Part shown: positions 1 through 13,424 of the stretch, piece after piece
Layout of the letters: the number at the start of each line of letters is the position of its first letter
How positions within the stretch are numbered: the first letter of the stretch is position 1
Assembly: GCA_035041965.1 (NCBI GenBank)
Contig: JAPYMA010001235.1
Span: forward strand, 1-64,000
Direction: 5' to 3'
Source: Anisakis pegreffii
Lineage: Eukaryota; Nematoda; Chromadorea; Rhabditida; Anisakidae
Length of the DNA: 64,000 nucleotides
Made by a program: the position numbers and the translations under genes
Notes under the pieces: model-generated
The model's input: the letters and a program-made list of their open reading frames with translations, nothing else
What the model was told of the DNA's origin: nothing
Database searches by the model: none

Positions 1-2244
1 ATATACACGAAACTAATATCAGGAATAATAGTTTTCAGAAGGTATGAAATAAACACGAGGAAATTTGAGAAATTATCAAATAATCAATTGACTTAAAAAC
101 AGCACTTCGTAAACTTTGGGTTAGTGAAGATCACAGAGTATTCAAGAAAATTATTATTCACGAATCTGGAAGCAAAATAAAAGAAAACAAATAAAAAACA
201 CAATGGAAACATCAAATTATCTTTTATTTTCATTCATTGCAAATATGAGCACCTCTTGATCTCAATTCAAAGCTTCATTTGTTCATTTATTTTCTCATCT
301 AATTCCCGAACAGAATGATTCTTCGGACACCAAATTTGTGACTCATTTCGTCCTAAATCAGCATAGAATTTGCTTTCAAATTTGAATTTTATGATTTCTA
401 ATGATTCGTTTGTATAATGCTTATTACATAATATTACATGCTATATTGTTACATGATTCATTGCGAATCATGTAACAATATGTTATTGTTAATATTCTCA
501 ATATAATTCACTACTGGATGTGAATCTAATCAGTTATAAATACACTAGTAAAAGTATCGTCAAATGAATGTTTCATATGCTCAGGAATTGCTTTATTTCA
601 TGAGCATGAGGGAAATTTTTGATCTGTTGTTATGATCTGGGCCATCTTCAAAAATATGCACTGATTTGTAGGCGGTTGATTGAATCGAAGTGCTCATGCT
701 TGTTTGAATAAGCTCAAAATGAGTTATTATGCGAATATTATCCAATGCGATAACAATCAAAAGTATGAATACAAATAAGCAGAATGCAAAAACAAACAAA
801 CAATTCATCATGCGTTGAATCAACGATAATCTCTTAAATCTAATCAAACCTTCTACCATATAATACAATTCAACACTTTATTAGCAAACAAAAGAAGCAG
901 ATCATTTTGAACGAGTTCAGAGGCAAGCGATTTGTAATCGAATCAATCCATTAAGCGATAGTGTTTATAAATTAAGATTTGCTACAACTAACATGTTGGG
1001 TCATTACTATCAATAATATCTTTGCAATATTCTTTTCAGCATACTGTCATCATCATCATCATCATCATCACCATTATAATCCGTATTGTTGCGATAAGCA
1101 TTGTCAGTATCACTGCTCTTATTATCAGTGATGCTGATAATGATATAATCAACAATTAATTGTTGCGGCATTGAAATTACGAAGAGGAATGCGATGGGAT
1201 GGGCATATGGCAAGCGGTGATCACCTGTGGTGTAAAAAGTGGCTTGATGCGAGATTGTTATTGTGCTCGAAACGGCGATACACACACAGAATTCATTCGG
1301 TATATAACGGACTGCTGGAACCGTTGTACGGTAGACTTGATACTCTATTTGATGAGACCATAACAATCGATCAGGATATATGCTCAGCACGATGTGATTA
1401 TGTGATGATTTGATACCAACACATCATCATCATCATCTCATGATAATGCATAGATAAGCTAGTGTTTAAGCACAATCGAAGCACCTGCATTCAAGAGCAC
1501 TCGGTATTTTCATTTTGCGTTCACCATCGTTGCAATTCACATTTACTGAGATCTGCAATTATGATTAGTAGTACGGCTATACGATTCGCTTTGAAAGATC
1601 AGTTGAACAATATCAGTGAATAAAATCAAATATTGTGCGAATTAACTCTATACTGTAGTATCGTATTCATTCACCGTAACCCAATACCGTAAATACCAAT
1701 ACCCAATGCTCAATGCGAAATAACCCCAATACCATAATCAGCAGTAAATAACGACCAATGAGGATAGAACTAACTAACCCATTCAGTATCAACCATTCGA
1801 CAACATTTGCCGTGTACCGTAATCGAATTCTCGCCCGGATTCGGGAACGAGAACGACATGCAGTAACCGGAACACATATTGATGTTTACTGCCACCAGAT
1901 CACAACCTGGTTCATCTATCACGTATTGTGTTCCTGAACAATTTCACGACAATTCAGTTTCGCTTTCAAAATAATGCTTCTTTCCATATTATTTCTAGTT
2001 GATCAGCTTAATCTGACCAATGCAACTGTCACGTTTGATCTAAAGTTGATCATCTTCCAGATCATTCTGGCTTTCAGGCTCACTCCTGCTAACTGATAAC
2101 ATAATCGTTACTATTGATCCTATCAAAATTATTGCTATCATTCCTGTCATTATGTAATATTATCACACTGTTCTATGCTTCTTAACAGTATTATTTGTTT
2201 TGTCATTAAATAAGATGAATATTCACAAATATTCAATCACTAAC
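1..2244. other. Gene-poor stretch, no confident gene
   Basis: No reading frame here is convincing. The sequence is AT-rich with a perfect hairpin near 443-481 and a short ATC/CAT trinucleotide run near 1047-1075. The segment about 1171-1400 is less AT-rich than its surroundings and is open on both strands. On the minus strand a frame ending at a possible donor near 1225 could be a downstream exon of the candidate at 2245-2500, but no single acceptor stands out. Confidence 0.5.
443..481. repeat. Perfect 17-bp stem hairpin
   Basis: The arm at 443-459 (ATATTGTTACATGATTC) is followed by a 5-base spacer and its exact reverse complement at 465-481. No gene is near. It could be a small foldback remnant or a chance palindrome in AT-rich DNA. 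Confidence 0.7.
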
Positions 2245-2500
2245 CGTGTTTTCGACAACCCGTTTTAATGGTGGCCGAAAAACCCGTCGAAATTAGGCAT
2301 GAAAAGAGGAAGAGACCGATAAATAGGTGGCGATTGAGCCGTAAACGAGCCGATGATACGTTCAAGCTGGCTTGGTGCTGCACTGGTGCAGTAGCCAGAG
2401 GCCGTTGACATTGCGTGTGACGATCGAGCTCATTTGAGTGCATACTCGCCGATGGCTCTGACTTATTATTTATTGAATTGATTCGCCATAACTCGGTCAT
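2245..2500 (-). CDS. Candidate first exon, membrane-anchored or secreted protein
   Basis: On the minus strand an ATG at 2500 in an A-rich start context opens 85 codons that end at a plausible donor (CACG|gttagt, phase 1). The protein begins with about 55 polar residues, then a hydrophobic stretch around residues 58-76 (containing LFIGLFLFSCLIS), then a short Lys/Cys-rich tail. That order suggests a signal anchor or a long-leader secretory protein. The base composition is more coding-like than the flanks. I do not recognise the family. No partner exon is certain; one possible acceptor at about 1332 would keep phase. It could also be a chance open frame. Confidence 0.35.
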
Positions 2501-2696
2501 TTTCGTGCTTTTTTTGATGGATTATTTCGTCCTGAAATGGTCATGAAATGAGTGTATATATTCGAGATTTTCAACAAAAACGGATGCTTTTGATTATGAA
2601 CACGAATTGTGGTTGTTAGTAGAATGAAACAATGACGAGCGTTAAGCAGGATAATGGACTACATTGTATTCCCTTGCGTGGCAGCAAACAATAACA

Positions 2697-2800
2697 GCAG
2701 CAACAAAACGATATTAATAATGCTCATAACAATAATAACACTTATAATTATTATAGCAACAATAATTGTAGTAATAATGTCAATAATAACAATAATAATA
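2697..2800. repeat. AAT-rich imperfect microsatellite
   Basis: Interrupted AAT/AAC/TAA trinucleotides run through this stretch. It resembles the other AAT-type microsatellites in the window. Confidence 0.7.
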
Positions 2801-5800
2801 ATTCAAATGACCATTTGATGGCGATATTTTTCTGAGTAAGTTATGTGACTAACATCGGTGCAAAATATATGTGAATGAAACAATGTTAGCGATGCTCTAA
2901 TTATCTTTGCTACTCTTCTAATTGTTATTATTATTACTGCTATGAGCATCAATATTACTGACAAGACCATAATTTAATAACGTATCGTGAAAATAGGATA
3001 TTACATCGTGAATAACCTCGTTTTTGAAGTGAATTTGAAATTGATTAATGGCCTAAAATCTTGAAACGGCCTAAAATCTGCATTCACTGATGACTTTATA
3101 AGCAATTTCTAGCATGATTCGCACGCATTCATTTTTAACTAATCAGTGAGTGGTAATTATCTTTGGTAACTATGATTTTCTTGGATGTTTTCGAGGACTT
3201 CTTCACTGAAAGTATATTAGTAATGTGATGAGATTAAATGATTTCGATACGAAAACTTTGATTCCGATAGATAAAATATATGCTTGTTGAGATTCTATCA
3301 ACTCTTGCAATTTTATCGATATTACACCTAAACTAATGTACAAAAGCATTGCTATAATATATTGTAGCAAAAGAATACTCCTTAAAAGACATCGACGAAG
3401 CGAATGTGAGTCGTCGTTCACTGGTGGAATCTAAGAAGAGTAGGATTTGGAGGATTGGATTCAGGCTTAATCCTGACATGATAAACGCTATCTGGACCGT
3501 AATCCTCTCGGAATGAACATCATATGGTGACAAATCTGATTGGAATGGATGACCCTTGAAACGCATCTCCTTCAGTTGTCATCTTATACCCGTCCAAATG
3601 GGCGGAGTTATCAAAATTATCAACGAACGACACCAAAACTCATCATCTATAGATTTCCACAATGACAATATTTCATTTGGAATTTCAGCGTTTTCGTTTG
3701 TTGCCTCAGGAGCTGTTCTGCGATTTTTTGGTGTTCGGTGCAAATGTTAGGTGAGGTGCAAAAGTGGACTCATAGTGGTCGTTGTTGGTCAGTGAACAAA
3801 TACAATGCGTGTGTGCGTGGAGAGTTGAAATGGATTCTGAACCGATGTGAAGGAGAGTCGATGATGGCTTCCTTATTGGAATGACTGCAAAGCTTTGTCG
3901 ATGCTCGGTTATTCAGCATGTTCCTTGGGTATTAATCTGAACCAAGATTTTGAGCCAGTTATATCCGCAGTAGATCAATCAAATTTTTGATATTCGATCA
4001 TTGAAATCATTGAACTCCATCGATACAAATCATTGAGCTCCATCGATACAACCTCATCGTAACTAAGAGTTGACCTCATCATGACAACCTCAAATAACTT
4101 GATAAGCTCATAAAACCGAATGGTTTCAGTTTCATCATAACTAAGCCAAATACTCTGTATTCCGGATGACTGCTATTTTCAGGGTTGATGAAAGCATCTT
4201 TGAATTTCGTGATAAATCCTAAGGTTCAATAATGACACATTATAAGATGTTCATTGCGTCTTTACTTATTTAATTGTAAGACATACAATGAAGTTGTTAT
4301 TGCAGTGAAGTTGGTCCATTTACCGTCTCGATTGGAACTTATGTATGATAACGATTCAGATAGCGTTCAATACAAGAACCGTGAAATTATTACTGCGATA
4401 GACAGCATTAGTGATGGAGGCTGACGAGAACGCGAGCGAATTGTGACGATGAACGGTGAGCGTGAGCGTGAACTGATCACAAAAGTTTTGTCGAATCGTG
4501 AGCAATTCTTCTCAAAAACACCTCATCACTGGTTATCAGCGTTCTTAACACCAAGATACGCTGCACTGCTCAATCTGATTAAGTGTTCTGCCTGTGCCCA
4601 AACTGTAGGTTTAAGTGAAGTCCAAATAAATGAATGAAGGTGTGGTTTTACGAACGTCAAAGCTCTAATAACTTCACACACACACACACACACAAACACA
4701 TATGAATCGGCACCGGTTGCAATGAGCTTGCTATCATTATATTGCATCATCAATTAATGCTGAAATACTGAATTCTTAATGCTGAAATAAACAATTTTGG
4801 TCAATAAATTTTGTGTTTTGAGCAACTGTAACAATTTGAAACAACTAATTTTTAAATTGATCGCGATCATTTGCACTAATGATAAGCGAAGTAAATAATT
4901 CCAATCAAATACTGTAACAGTGATCATTGGAAGGATTGTGTTTGTTTTTGGGTTGTTTGCTGAATTTCAATCAACATAAACATTGCAACTAAATGCAAAA
5001 ATTCTTGTTTTTTCTGATTCGATATTTCAAAAAGAAACGATTTTAATGCATCGAACGGGTAATTTATCAAATGCTACGGCATTATCGTCAAGTCACGAGT
5101 TCTCTATTGATGGCCGAGTACGTCACAAATCATATTTTCATCATGTCACAGTGCTTTATTGCAATTCATTTGAATTTTGGTGATTACCTAAGCAACTCAG
5201 TGACCTCTACGTAATGCTAACAAAAAAACAATATTTCAAGCAGTGAACATAGTTAACCAAGATTGCGCTGCAGAATACATATGGCATTTAGATGAATCTA
5301 GATAAATCTAGATCAGATGAATCTAGATAAAATCACGTTTCGAAGCATTTGAGAACAGTGCAAATTTCTTGAAAAAATGGATCAGCGAAACGAATAATCT
5401 TGTTTTTTAGTGGATGAAATGGACGTGTCTTTTTTGATTAACCCATCTGGTTCAAGAGCAGAGAATTTTTTATCGACTCAAATATTGTCTGCAGTTTTTC
5501 GACGACGCAAATTTGATTCGTTTCAAGCGAATTCTTCGCGTCACAACATTTTTCTTTCTATTCACGAAAACAGTCACAGCAACACCACTATTCACATGAC
5601 TAGAGAACACACCCTTATCAACGTGTCATGATAACAGCGATAATGCGGCAATTAATCACGTCAATATAAACATTCCAAAATTTAACGATCTTATCTTTTG
5701 GAGGTGTTTTCCATCTCATTTCTCACTGTCATAATGATAATGACAAAATATTCCGCAAAAAACCTAACAATTAAGTTGAATATGTATATCAAGATCGAGG

Positions 5801-6058
5801 ACATTTACTCGGATATTCTTATGCTGTTATTATATCTTACGGCGTTAAAATGCATGACGTGTTACGTAATGTGACCGAAATTGTCTAGGTGCTCATATAT
5901 AAAACGACCCATAAACTCAAAATATTTCATTATGAATTGAAGTCATTCAATGAATTCGCTATCAATTTATTAGTTTCAATTAGCCGTTTTATGTGGCTCC
6001 GTTAGTAATTCTGATCATAATCTTTGAATGCTCGATTATTTATGCAGCTCGATTATTA

Positions 6059-6408
6059 CAGAGGGATACCATTTCAGTGTTATCGAATAAACGAAAAAAT
6101 GGAAACATGAGCTGACGAATTTGCTTTAGCTTCTTTTTGATTTGTGTTGATAAAAACATTATCAGCAAAAACATTTCGAATTATTGCGTTGTGTTCATCG
6201 CGGAATATGAAAAACTCAGCGTCAACGGAATCATTTTGCAATGACGTTAATAAATGAAGCTGAATTAAAATTTAGTTATCTTTCTTAAATGAACAGATCA
6301 AACTAATTTTTCACGTAGAGATGTACGTCAGTCACTTTGGTAATGCCATTTCGAGAGTTTAATCAATCACAAAAATTGGAGCTATCCAACGGAAATGGTA
6401 TCCCTCTG
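6059..6408. mobile_element. Inverted-repeat (MITE-like) element, about 350 bp
   Basis: The 17-base sequence CAGAGGGATACCATTTC at 6059-6075 recurs as an exact inverted copy at 6392-6408. The interior is AT-rich with no reading frame. The left end is preceded by TA, as expected for a Tc1/mariner-type target, but the right end is followed by TG, so the target duplication is not clear. I see no second copy in this window. The non-autonomous element assignment rests only on the terminal repeats. Confidence 0.5.
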
Positions 6409-7359
6409 TGATTGCAGTCATTTCAAATTTCGAATTATATCCGAAATGAACGACGAATTATCAGGCATCCTCATAAGGGAATTATTACAGAATCACTTCA
6501 GAGTATTTTGTCGGTGAAATGACGGAAATTTATTCAACGAAGATTTTGACATCTCAGATCAGATCTGATGCAGTTGTGATCATATCGCCCTTATTCCAAA
6601 GAGAAGGCATTTGATTTAGAGCTGATAGTCTCAAGATTTGACTTTTTTGCGAGCTATTCTCACACCAATAATCCAAAAAGCATTCCGTAGACAAACTATG
6701 GACCAGATATGACCAAAACTCGGTAAAAAGTGCCAATTTAAAAGAGAATCGAATGAATTTCCAGCCAGAAAATTTATTCTCAGGATGAAAGCTAACAATT
6801 AGCGCAAAGCAATCATTGTCTGCATTCTCGTCCAAAATGTTTCACACTCAGTGCAAATCTCTCGCAAATTCCTGTTGTTATAAGGAATAAATACAAATAA
6901 TTCGTAGAATAGTGATCAGAAAGTAACGATCGAAATGAATGCTTAATGGTGCTCTACAAAAGATATTCTCAAAAATTGCATTCAGTTAATTCGTCAAGAA
7001 ATATCTTCAACAAGTGAATTGCTGTTTATATTTGCATGGATTTTTGATGGTTGCGGTGTTTTTGAGTGCAAAAAATGTGATAAAACTAGTGTGTTTGGAT
7101 AAAAAACATGAATAAGATGGTGCCATATGACTTCAAATGAAAATTTCAGTGTTACTTGGAAGCATTTTTGAAATATTAGAAAAATAATGATCACATTTGA
7201 TGAAACTTGATGTATTTTGCTGTGTTTGTGTGTGTACGTTGGGACTGATAGTGACGTTGTATGATTGAATAATGTAAGAATAAGAGTGGAATCGCGCCTA
7301 ATTCAGGTTTTTAGTCAAGCTCCTCTGACTGATAAGCAAAGTTTCTGATCAGTGATAAT

Positions 7360-7468
7360 ATAATAATAATAATAACAATGTTAATAGCAAAAATAATGCC
7401 AATAATAATAATAATAATAATAATAAATAATAATCACAATAATAATAATCACAATAATAATCACAATG

Positions 7469-7546
<78 letters not shown>

Positions 7547-7566
7547 GATAATAATAATAATAATAC
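7360..7566. repeat. Long (AAT)n microsatellite
   Basis: Nearly pure AAT/TAA trinucleotide repeats with CAC interruptions. A poly-isoleucine frame across it is simply the translation of the repeat. Confidence 0.95.
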
Positions 7567-8722
7567 TATATTACTTAGTCATTATTTAGTAATTAAGATC
7601 ACTGATATTCTTATTGTGATCAATATTCTCACCATGATACTAATCACATTACCATTACGATCATAATGTAATTATTGTTATTGTCATCGCTATTGCAATC
7701 GGTTCAACTTCGCATCAATCATTCACTTGAAATATGTCATTCGTTTATTTGACACTGTAATGGCTCTGTATCTGGCAATGAAGCGCTACGAATAATTTCA
7801 GAGCTGTTCTTAAAAGCAAAACGCACGCACTGTCAGCAGAAACGCTCTCGATAAGGACGGATGACTTTACCTATACAAATCTAATCTCAAGTCCATCCAT
7901 ACACAAAACGAGCAATCTAGCAAATTTCTTCCGATCCCAAACAAACATCCTGATTTGAACGTTACACATGAAGACCGAAAATTTTCGGGAAACTAAGTCT
8001 TCGAGTTCACGTAAGAGAATTCAAGCATTCGAGTTCACATAGGAGAATAGTTATTTCTAGAACTTGCATGTCTAACAACTTCGAAGAATCACTATAGTCT
8101 TAACTGATCATATGGTTAGACAAAGAATATTATACATAAGAATTCGATTAGGAAGCTGAATTAGTTCAGCAGCTGAGCGAATACTTCAAATATTCCCCCG
8201 TGAATGAATTTCATCGAGATACTAGACATTCCACTTCCATCGTCGCTTCATTTCATAGGACAATTCAGCAGTAAATATTTTATCAGTCACAAACGAAATT
8301 TCATTTGAAAAAAAGTGTGTTCATTAGCATGAACTTTTGCATTAGTAATGATTATGTGATGAATAAGTGAAGCATATAAAAAATCTGAATGCACGTTTAA
8401 TTATCGTCACATACGACTGATCCTACATCAGCTAATTGTGTACTCTTAATTGAATTGTTCTCTGACATTCTGTAGTATTTGTCACGATTTCATGAGGCAT
8501 ATGATGAAGACGAAGGGAGAAACAAGATGGTACATGCTTCAGTACAGATAGTGCTTTGCAAAGATTGCCTGAGAACAAAAATTTGCAGTACAATTTTGAG
8601 AAACGATGTTTCGTTGGTGAAGTTGAAAGTTCGTGAAATTCGAAAAATTTCTGCGGTTTCTTCGACTTCAAACGAATTAAATGTGAAGTAAAAACTCGTT
8701 TTGTCCTGATTCTCGATTCCAT

Positions 8723-8800
8723 GATAATAATAATAATAATGTTGATAATGATAATAATAATATTGATAATAATAAATAATAATGAAAAAAATAATAATAT
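8723..8800. repeat. (AAT)n microsatellite
   Basis: AAT/GAT/TAA trinucleotide repeats with interruptions, AT-rich on both sides. Confidence 0.85.
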
Positions 8801-10462
8801 TAAAAATCATTGTGATAATGATTATAATAGTAATTTATCTTCGTTCGTATGGAATGGTTCATCAGTGAACAGATGAATCTGTTTGATTTTATTCTCATTT
8901 GAAATAAATCACATTCCAATGACGTTCACATTCTTCTTCATTCGTTCCACTGATTATCAAGTCAGGCATGTCGAGTGCATTCGACAATTTATGAAACAAT
9001 TCACGTTTTGGATGATATTCCAGCAAATATGAGGCGAGTCAATGCCGCATTCCAGGTGAACTGACTTCATACAAAAAACACGATTTCGATCGATGTGCTC
9101 GATTCATGTTTTCGTTTTCAGTTGGTCATGAAATAAATCGTATTGAAAAATATGGTAATCATTGGAAACAAAATTATACTGTATTCATCGAAAAACAAGC
9201 TGATTGGTAAGTTGCAAACTGAAAGGTGATCGATTGATTGTGGTGTAATTTTTGATAAAATCGAAAACATTTTGTGATCAACAACGAACAGATCATGAAA
9301 AAGAGCTTTGCGTGTGTGAGAAAGACAAGAATTTACATGATTGGATTTATGCGACGGATCTTTCAATAGTATACGGCTATGGCAAGTGGATTGCGATCAA
9401 GCAAATCAGCTTAATGTGACATGTTCACTGTCAGTGATGAGTTATGTGTTGGAAAGCGAATGAATTTGGGTCATTTCACACAAAAATATGTTTACGAAGA
9501 GTGCTGTTCAATGGCGAACTGTCGGTGATACGATACTTAGTGTATTATACGATTATCGAAGCATCTTAACAAAGAGCCCCAACGTGTCGTTGACAAAAGT
9601 TTTGTTGACGAAAACCGGTTGAAATATTATAGATGAATTGAATGAAGCAACTGTTGATGAGTAGGAATGAATTATGAAAAAATTATTGAAAATTTCACAA
9701 AACATCTCGAAATGCATTCGATTTCATTGACAGAGAATCGAACGAATGAGTCCAGCAACGATAGCAGCATGTCAGGGACATGCACTCTTACGTGAATCAG
9801 TCGATATCAAGAGGTGAACAATTGATCAATTGATCTGCTCGACATTTCACGGTCGTTCCATATCTCCAGCTTCAGAATATTATCAATAAATCGTGAAAAA
9901 TCTTATAGAAACGTATGATCTTAATGAAAGCTAGTGGTGTGTAATATGTGGCGTATGAATTTCATGTGAACTGTTGAGGAAATGTCATATTTTTGCGATT
10001 GAAATTGATGGATGCAATGCTCAGTGATTATTGATTGAAATAATTTGAAATATTTGTTGCAAAAAAATAAAGAAAAAACAGAAGTTAAAAGACCATTGAA
10101 GAAGGGAAGACATAATTACGATTGACTAATGATGCACTCATTAATCGCAACAATTGAAATAATCGATAAAATTTCGATAAATTAATACCCGTAATCAGTA
10201 CAAATATTCAGTCTCATTCAACGCAAATATGGTGATTATGTGAAGACAAAAGCAAGTTTTGGGTCATTTGAAGTGCACTGATATGTTCGCAATTACAATT
10301 TATTCAATAAGTTGTTTTCATTCGAAGGGGTTTGGCGATTTCATGCAAAAACATTCGATGGCGATGATGAAGATACGTGTCAAAACGTGGCGGTTGCCGT
10401 GTCAATGAATTCAAGGGACTAACCATACGAAAACAACGTTCAAAATCATTGAGTCTCATCAC

Positions 10463-10640
10463 CTGAACACAACGTTCTCAAAATGCACCGAGCGATCACA
10501 ATTGAATTTACTCAACTCTTTTCGCAAGCCGTCAACTCTCATACTTCGTTGTTCGGATCGACTAATTTCCTTCCTTTCAAGTTCCCTCTTATTTATTCTT
10601 AATTTAATAAGAACTCTCTCCGTGGGGTTCAACCGAACGA
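10463..10640 (-). CDS. Candidate internal exon, charged helical segment
   Basis: On the minus strand a clean acceptor (ttgcttacag at the 10640 side) and a donor (TTCAG|gtgatg at the 10463 side) bracket one open frame of 58 full codons, entering with two leading bases and leaving with two. The peptide is rich in Arg, Lys and Glu (contains INKRELERKEISRSEQ) and looks helical or coiled coil. I do not recognise it and find no neighbouring exon that clearly joins. It may belong to a long-intron gene. Confidence 0.35.
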
Positions 10641-12050
10641 CTGTAAGCAACAACTCGAACTATAATTCAATAGCGTTGCATCTAGAGCGGACATTGCTTA
10701 TCTATCAACAGATTTTGGTGTTTCGCTTCAGGAAATAATTCGAACAATCAATAATAAGACAAAAAAAATTCGCTGTGATTTAGCTGGAGAGAACCTTGAA
10801 TGAACTCTCGAAAAATCGAATGGAGACATGATCACAGTTGTTCACGAATCATGATCGTGCGCAAAATGCTATCTTTTTGAGCTACTTTTTGACTCATTCA
10901 ATCCATCCGACTGGATCAATAACCTCAGAATTTCGATCCCGAGTAAGCAGCACTCAAACTGTGAAAAGACATTGATTACGGAAGTGTGATAAGTTTCAGA
11001 GGAGTCCGGAATATGTGAGACATCACTAATCATATTTCAACTGATACAATTATCATCAAAATAATTAGTCTTTATAATTAGTCGGATACAATTATAAATA
11101 ATTAGTTGTAATTAGTCTTAAATAATTAGCCTTGAAAATGAAGCAAATCCGAAGTTTAGCGTTTGCTAACTTCAGAATATTCAACAAACACACAATCACA
11201 CCAAACAAGATATTGATCCTCATTCATTCAATCAAAAAGCATCACAATTTGTTAACACTCATTCATCGATGTGACAGTCCAGTAGGTCTGAGATTACTCA
11301 TAATGCCAACCATAAAATAGTAAAGACATTTAAACTTCGGTAAGAAATTTCTCAATAACACTGATCTGAATGAGTCAGAGTCTCAGTAAACTGCCATCAG
11401 ATCATAGCACCCATCATTAACATATCAGTTAAGTATGTTCTCTTGCACTACTATCACAAACTTTTTTGCCTGATCTTTCGCCCTTCTCTTATGTCAGTCG
11501 AGTAAAAAACTGAGATGCATGATAACAACGTGTACTGACTCATCACATGGTGCAAATATCAAATTTGCTGCAAAAATTATTGAAGAATATTTAACTTTGA
11601 AATAAAAATCGCTGATAAATGAAATCATTTCATGAGAACACATCCTGTTGTTTAGCTCCATCAATGATGAAAGAAAATCCAGAAGCAACTTAAAATGCCT
11701 TCAATCGAGATCAAATGAAGATCACCTGATGAAACAATTCAATAAGTGCACATCAAGTCGATACAACAAGACCGAATTAATACAATCCGGCTTGGATCAA
11801 TGGATTAACTAAACACGCAATTGTTGAACTTCAACTGCAGCGTTCACTAAAACAAAGTGATCTAAACTTTAATCTCGAATTGCTCGTGATCAATGCCAAA
11901 TGTCTAAATATTTGACTCATCCTACCTAATTTTAACAAATTACCATTTGAATAAGCTATTTAAGGATCTGGCATACGCACACGAGGATGCGATTCCTTGA
12001 AATAGCACCAAAATTTGGCAGTTCCTTATGAATGTTGCTATTATTGTGAT

Positions 12051-12220
12051 TCAAAGACGGTGCCAAATGATAACGATGATATAACTGTATGAAAGCGAAC
12101 TAAAAATAGAAGTGACAGTGTCATCAACGTTCAATGTTATCAATTTTCTGATATAAACGCCCTTATCGGCACCGAATGAATCGACATGTTTTGGTGATCG
12201 GCGATAAGAGTGGATACAAT
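12051..12220 (-). CDS. Candidate terminal exon, unknown protein
   Basis: An acceptor (gtttatatcag) at the 12220 side opens a minus-strand frame of 56 codons including the stop, entered with two leading bases. The first half (containing HVDSFGADKGVYIRKLI) reads like coding sequence; the last 15 residues are hydrophobic and less convincing. No start or partner exon was found and the family is unknown. It could be chance. Confidence 0.25.
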
Positions 12221-13352
12221 CTGATATAAACAATCAAATATACTCTTTCCAAACTTACTGATGGTTTGAGTGCATTCAGTATATAGTAGCTCGCAATCTG
12301 CATTCGTCATATTCAGATTGCGTGCTTGTAAACGCTATACTCTTAAAGACGCTTCAAAATATCCATACACAATAGAGCATCTCATTTTAGTCACTAAATT
12401 TTGAGTTATTGACAAATGTTCGATTTTATGGCCTCATTCAGTCCATCTTTTAGCCAATTACAAACCAACAAATCAGACTTGTAATCGCGAAGAAAATAAA
12501 TTCTCCCAATTACGAATTTCTTCAGATTTCGCGATCGCGACCTTTCTTGCGTAGGAAAACTTTTGAAAAGAGTCTGGTTTTTTTTGATGGATTCCCAAGT
12601 TTAGTTGTTCGGAATGGGAAGTTCAAGATTCGTATTCTATTAGATCGCAGAGAACGCTTTCTTTGGTGATACTGAATTTGTGTTTGATGGGAAATTGCGA
12701 AAACAATTCGTCTTCACATTCAGCTTATTTATAATTTCACAATAGTGTGCTAGACCTTTGCAGTGGATGTTATTTGCACACTTTGTGCTTCTTTTGAATG
12801 GTATCTATTAGAGTTATCACATGCAAACACACACTTCTAATGTTTTTTTGAAGAGTGTGTTTACATGTGAGTATAAAAATCATGCCAAATATTTTTGATT
12901 CATACTTCTGATTTCCTTATCATTCAGTAGCTTTTATCACTGTCGTCATCGAACTGAGAGAAATGACCTTAAATGCTGAAATACTGAGTGAATTTGTCGT
13001 CATCGTACGTTTTATAAAAGCATGCTGAATCATTGTTGACAACAACAAACTTTTAATGACAATTAGTCATCTTCAATGCAAATCTTTTCATTCAGTAATA
13101 AAATGAGCCAATAATCACTACTTCCTTGGGGACCGTGAAAGGCTCAACTATTGTGCTATTCTTTCTTCAAGAAGGCAACGGTAAAAATTTTAAAGCTTTT
13201 AAAAAGTTTGAAAAAAAACAAATTGAAAAGCATTTAGTAAATTAAGAAAGTTTGAGACGAGATGAAGTTGATTTACGAAAGGATGTGTTTTTGATAGGCA
13301 TGGTTAGATAATGTGGGCAGTGCTGATACTCAGTCTGTCAGTCATTACTTAC

Positions 13353-13424
13353 GATGGCAAGAATTTTCAAACGTTTATAGAGGGTAAACTTAGCTCGTAG
13401 ATTACTCCAGTCAATTTGGAGGAG
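13353..13424 (-). CDS. Candidate small internal exon
   Basis: A strong donor (ATC|gtaagtaat at the 13353 side) and an acceptor (gatcttcag at the 13424 side) bracket 24 codons in phase 0 on the minus strand. The peptide contains IDWSNLRAKFTLYKRLK. An upstream acceptor near 13,450 is an alternative 5' edge. Its family and gene are unknown. Confidence 0.3.

Larger units (their letters stand above)
2501..10462. other. Gene-poor stretch with microsatellites and one foldback element
   Basis: Nothing in this 8 kb gives a convincing exon chain. It holds AAT/TAA-rich microsatellites, a CA run near 4677-4694, small tandem copies of an AATCTAGAT motif near 5292-5331 and an inverted-repeat element at 6059-6408. 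The open frames seen (for example minus 6554-6835 and both strands of 8432-8722) lack a good start, paired splice sites or family motifs. Confidence 0.5.

Noticed and set aside
7466..7666. Open frame starting with poly-isoleucine
   Set aside because: It is the translation of an (AAT)n microsatellite.
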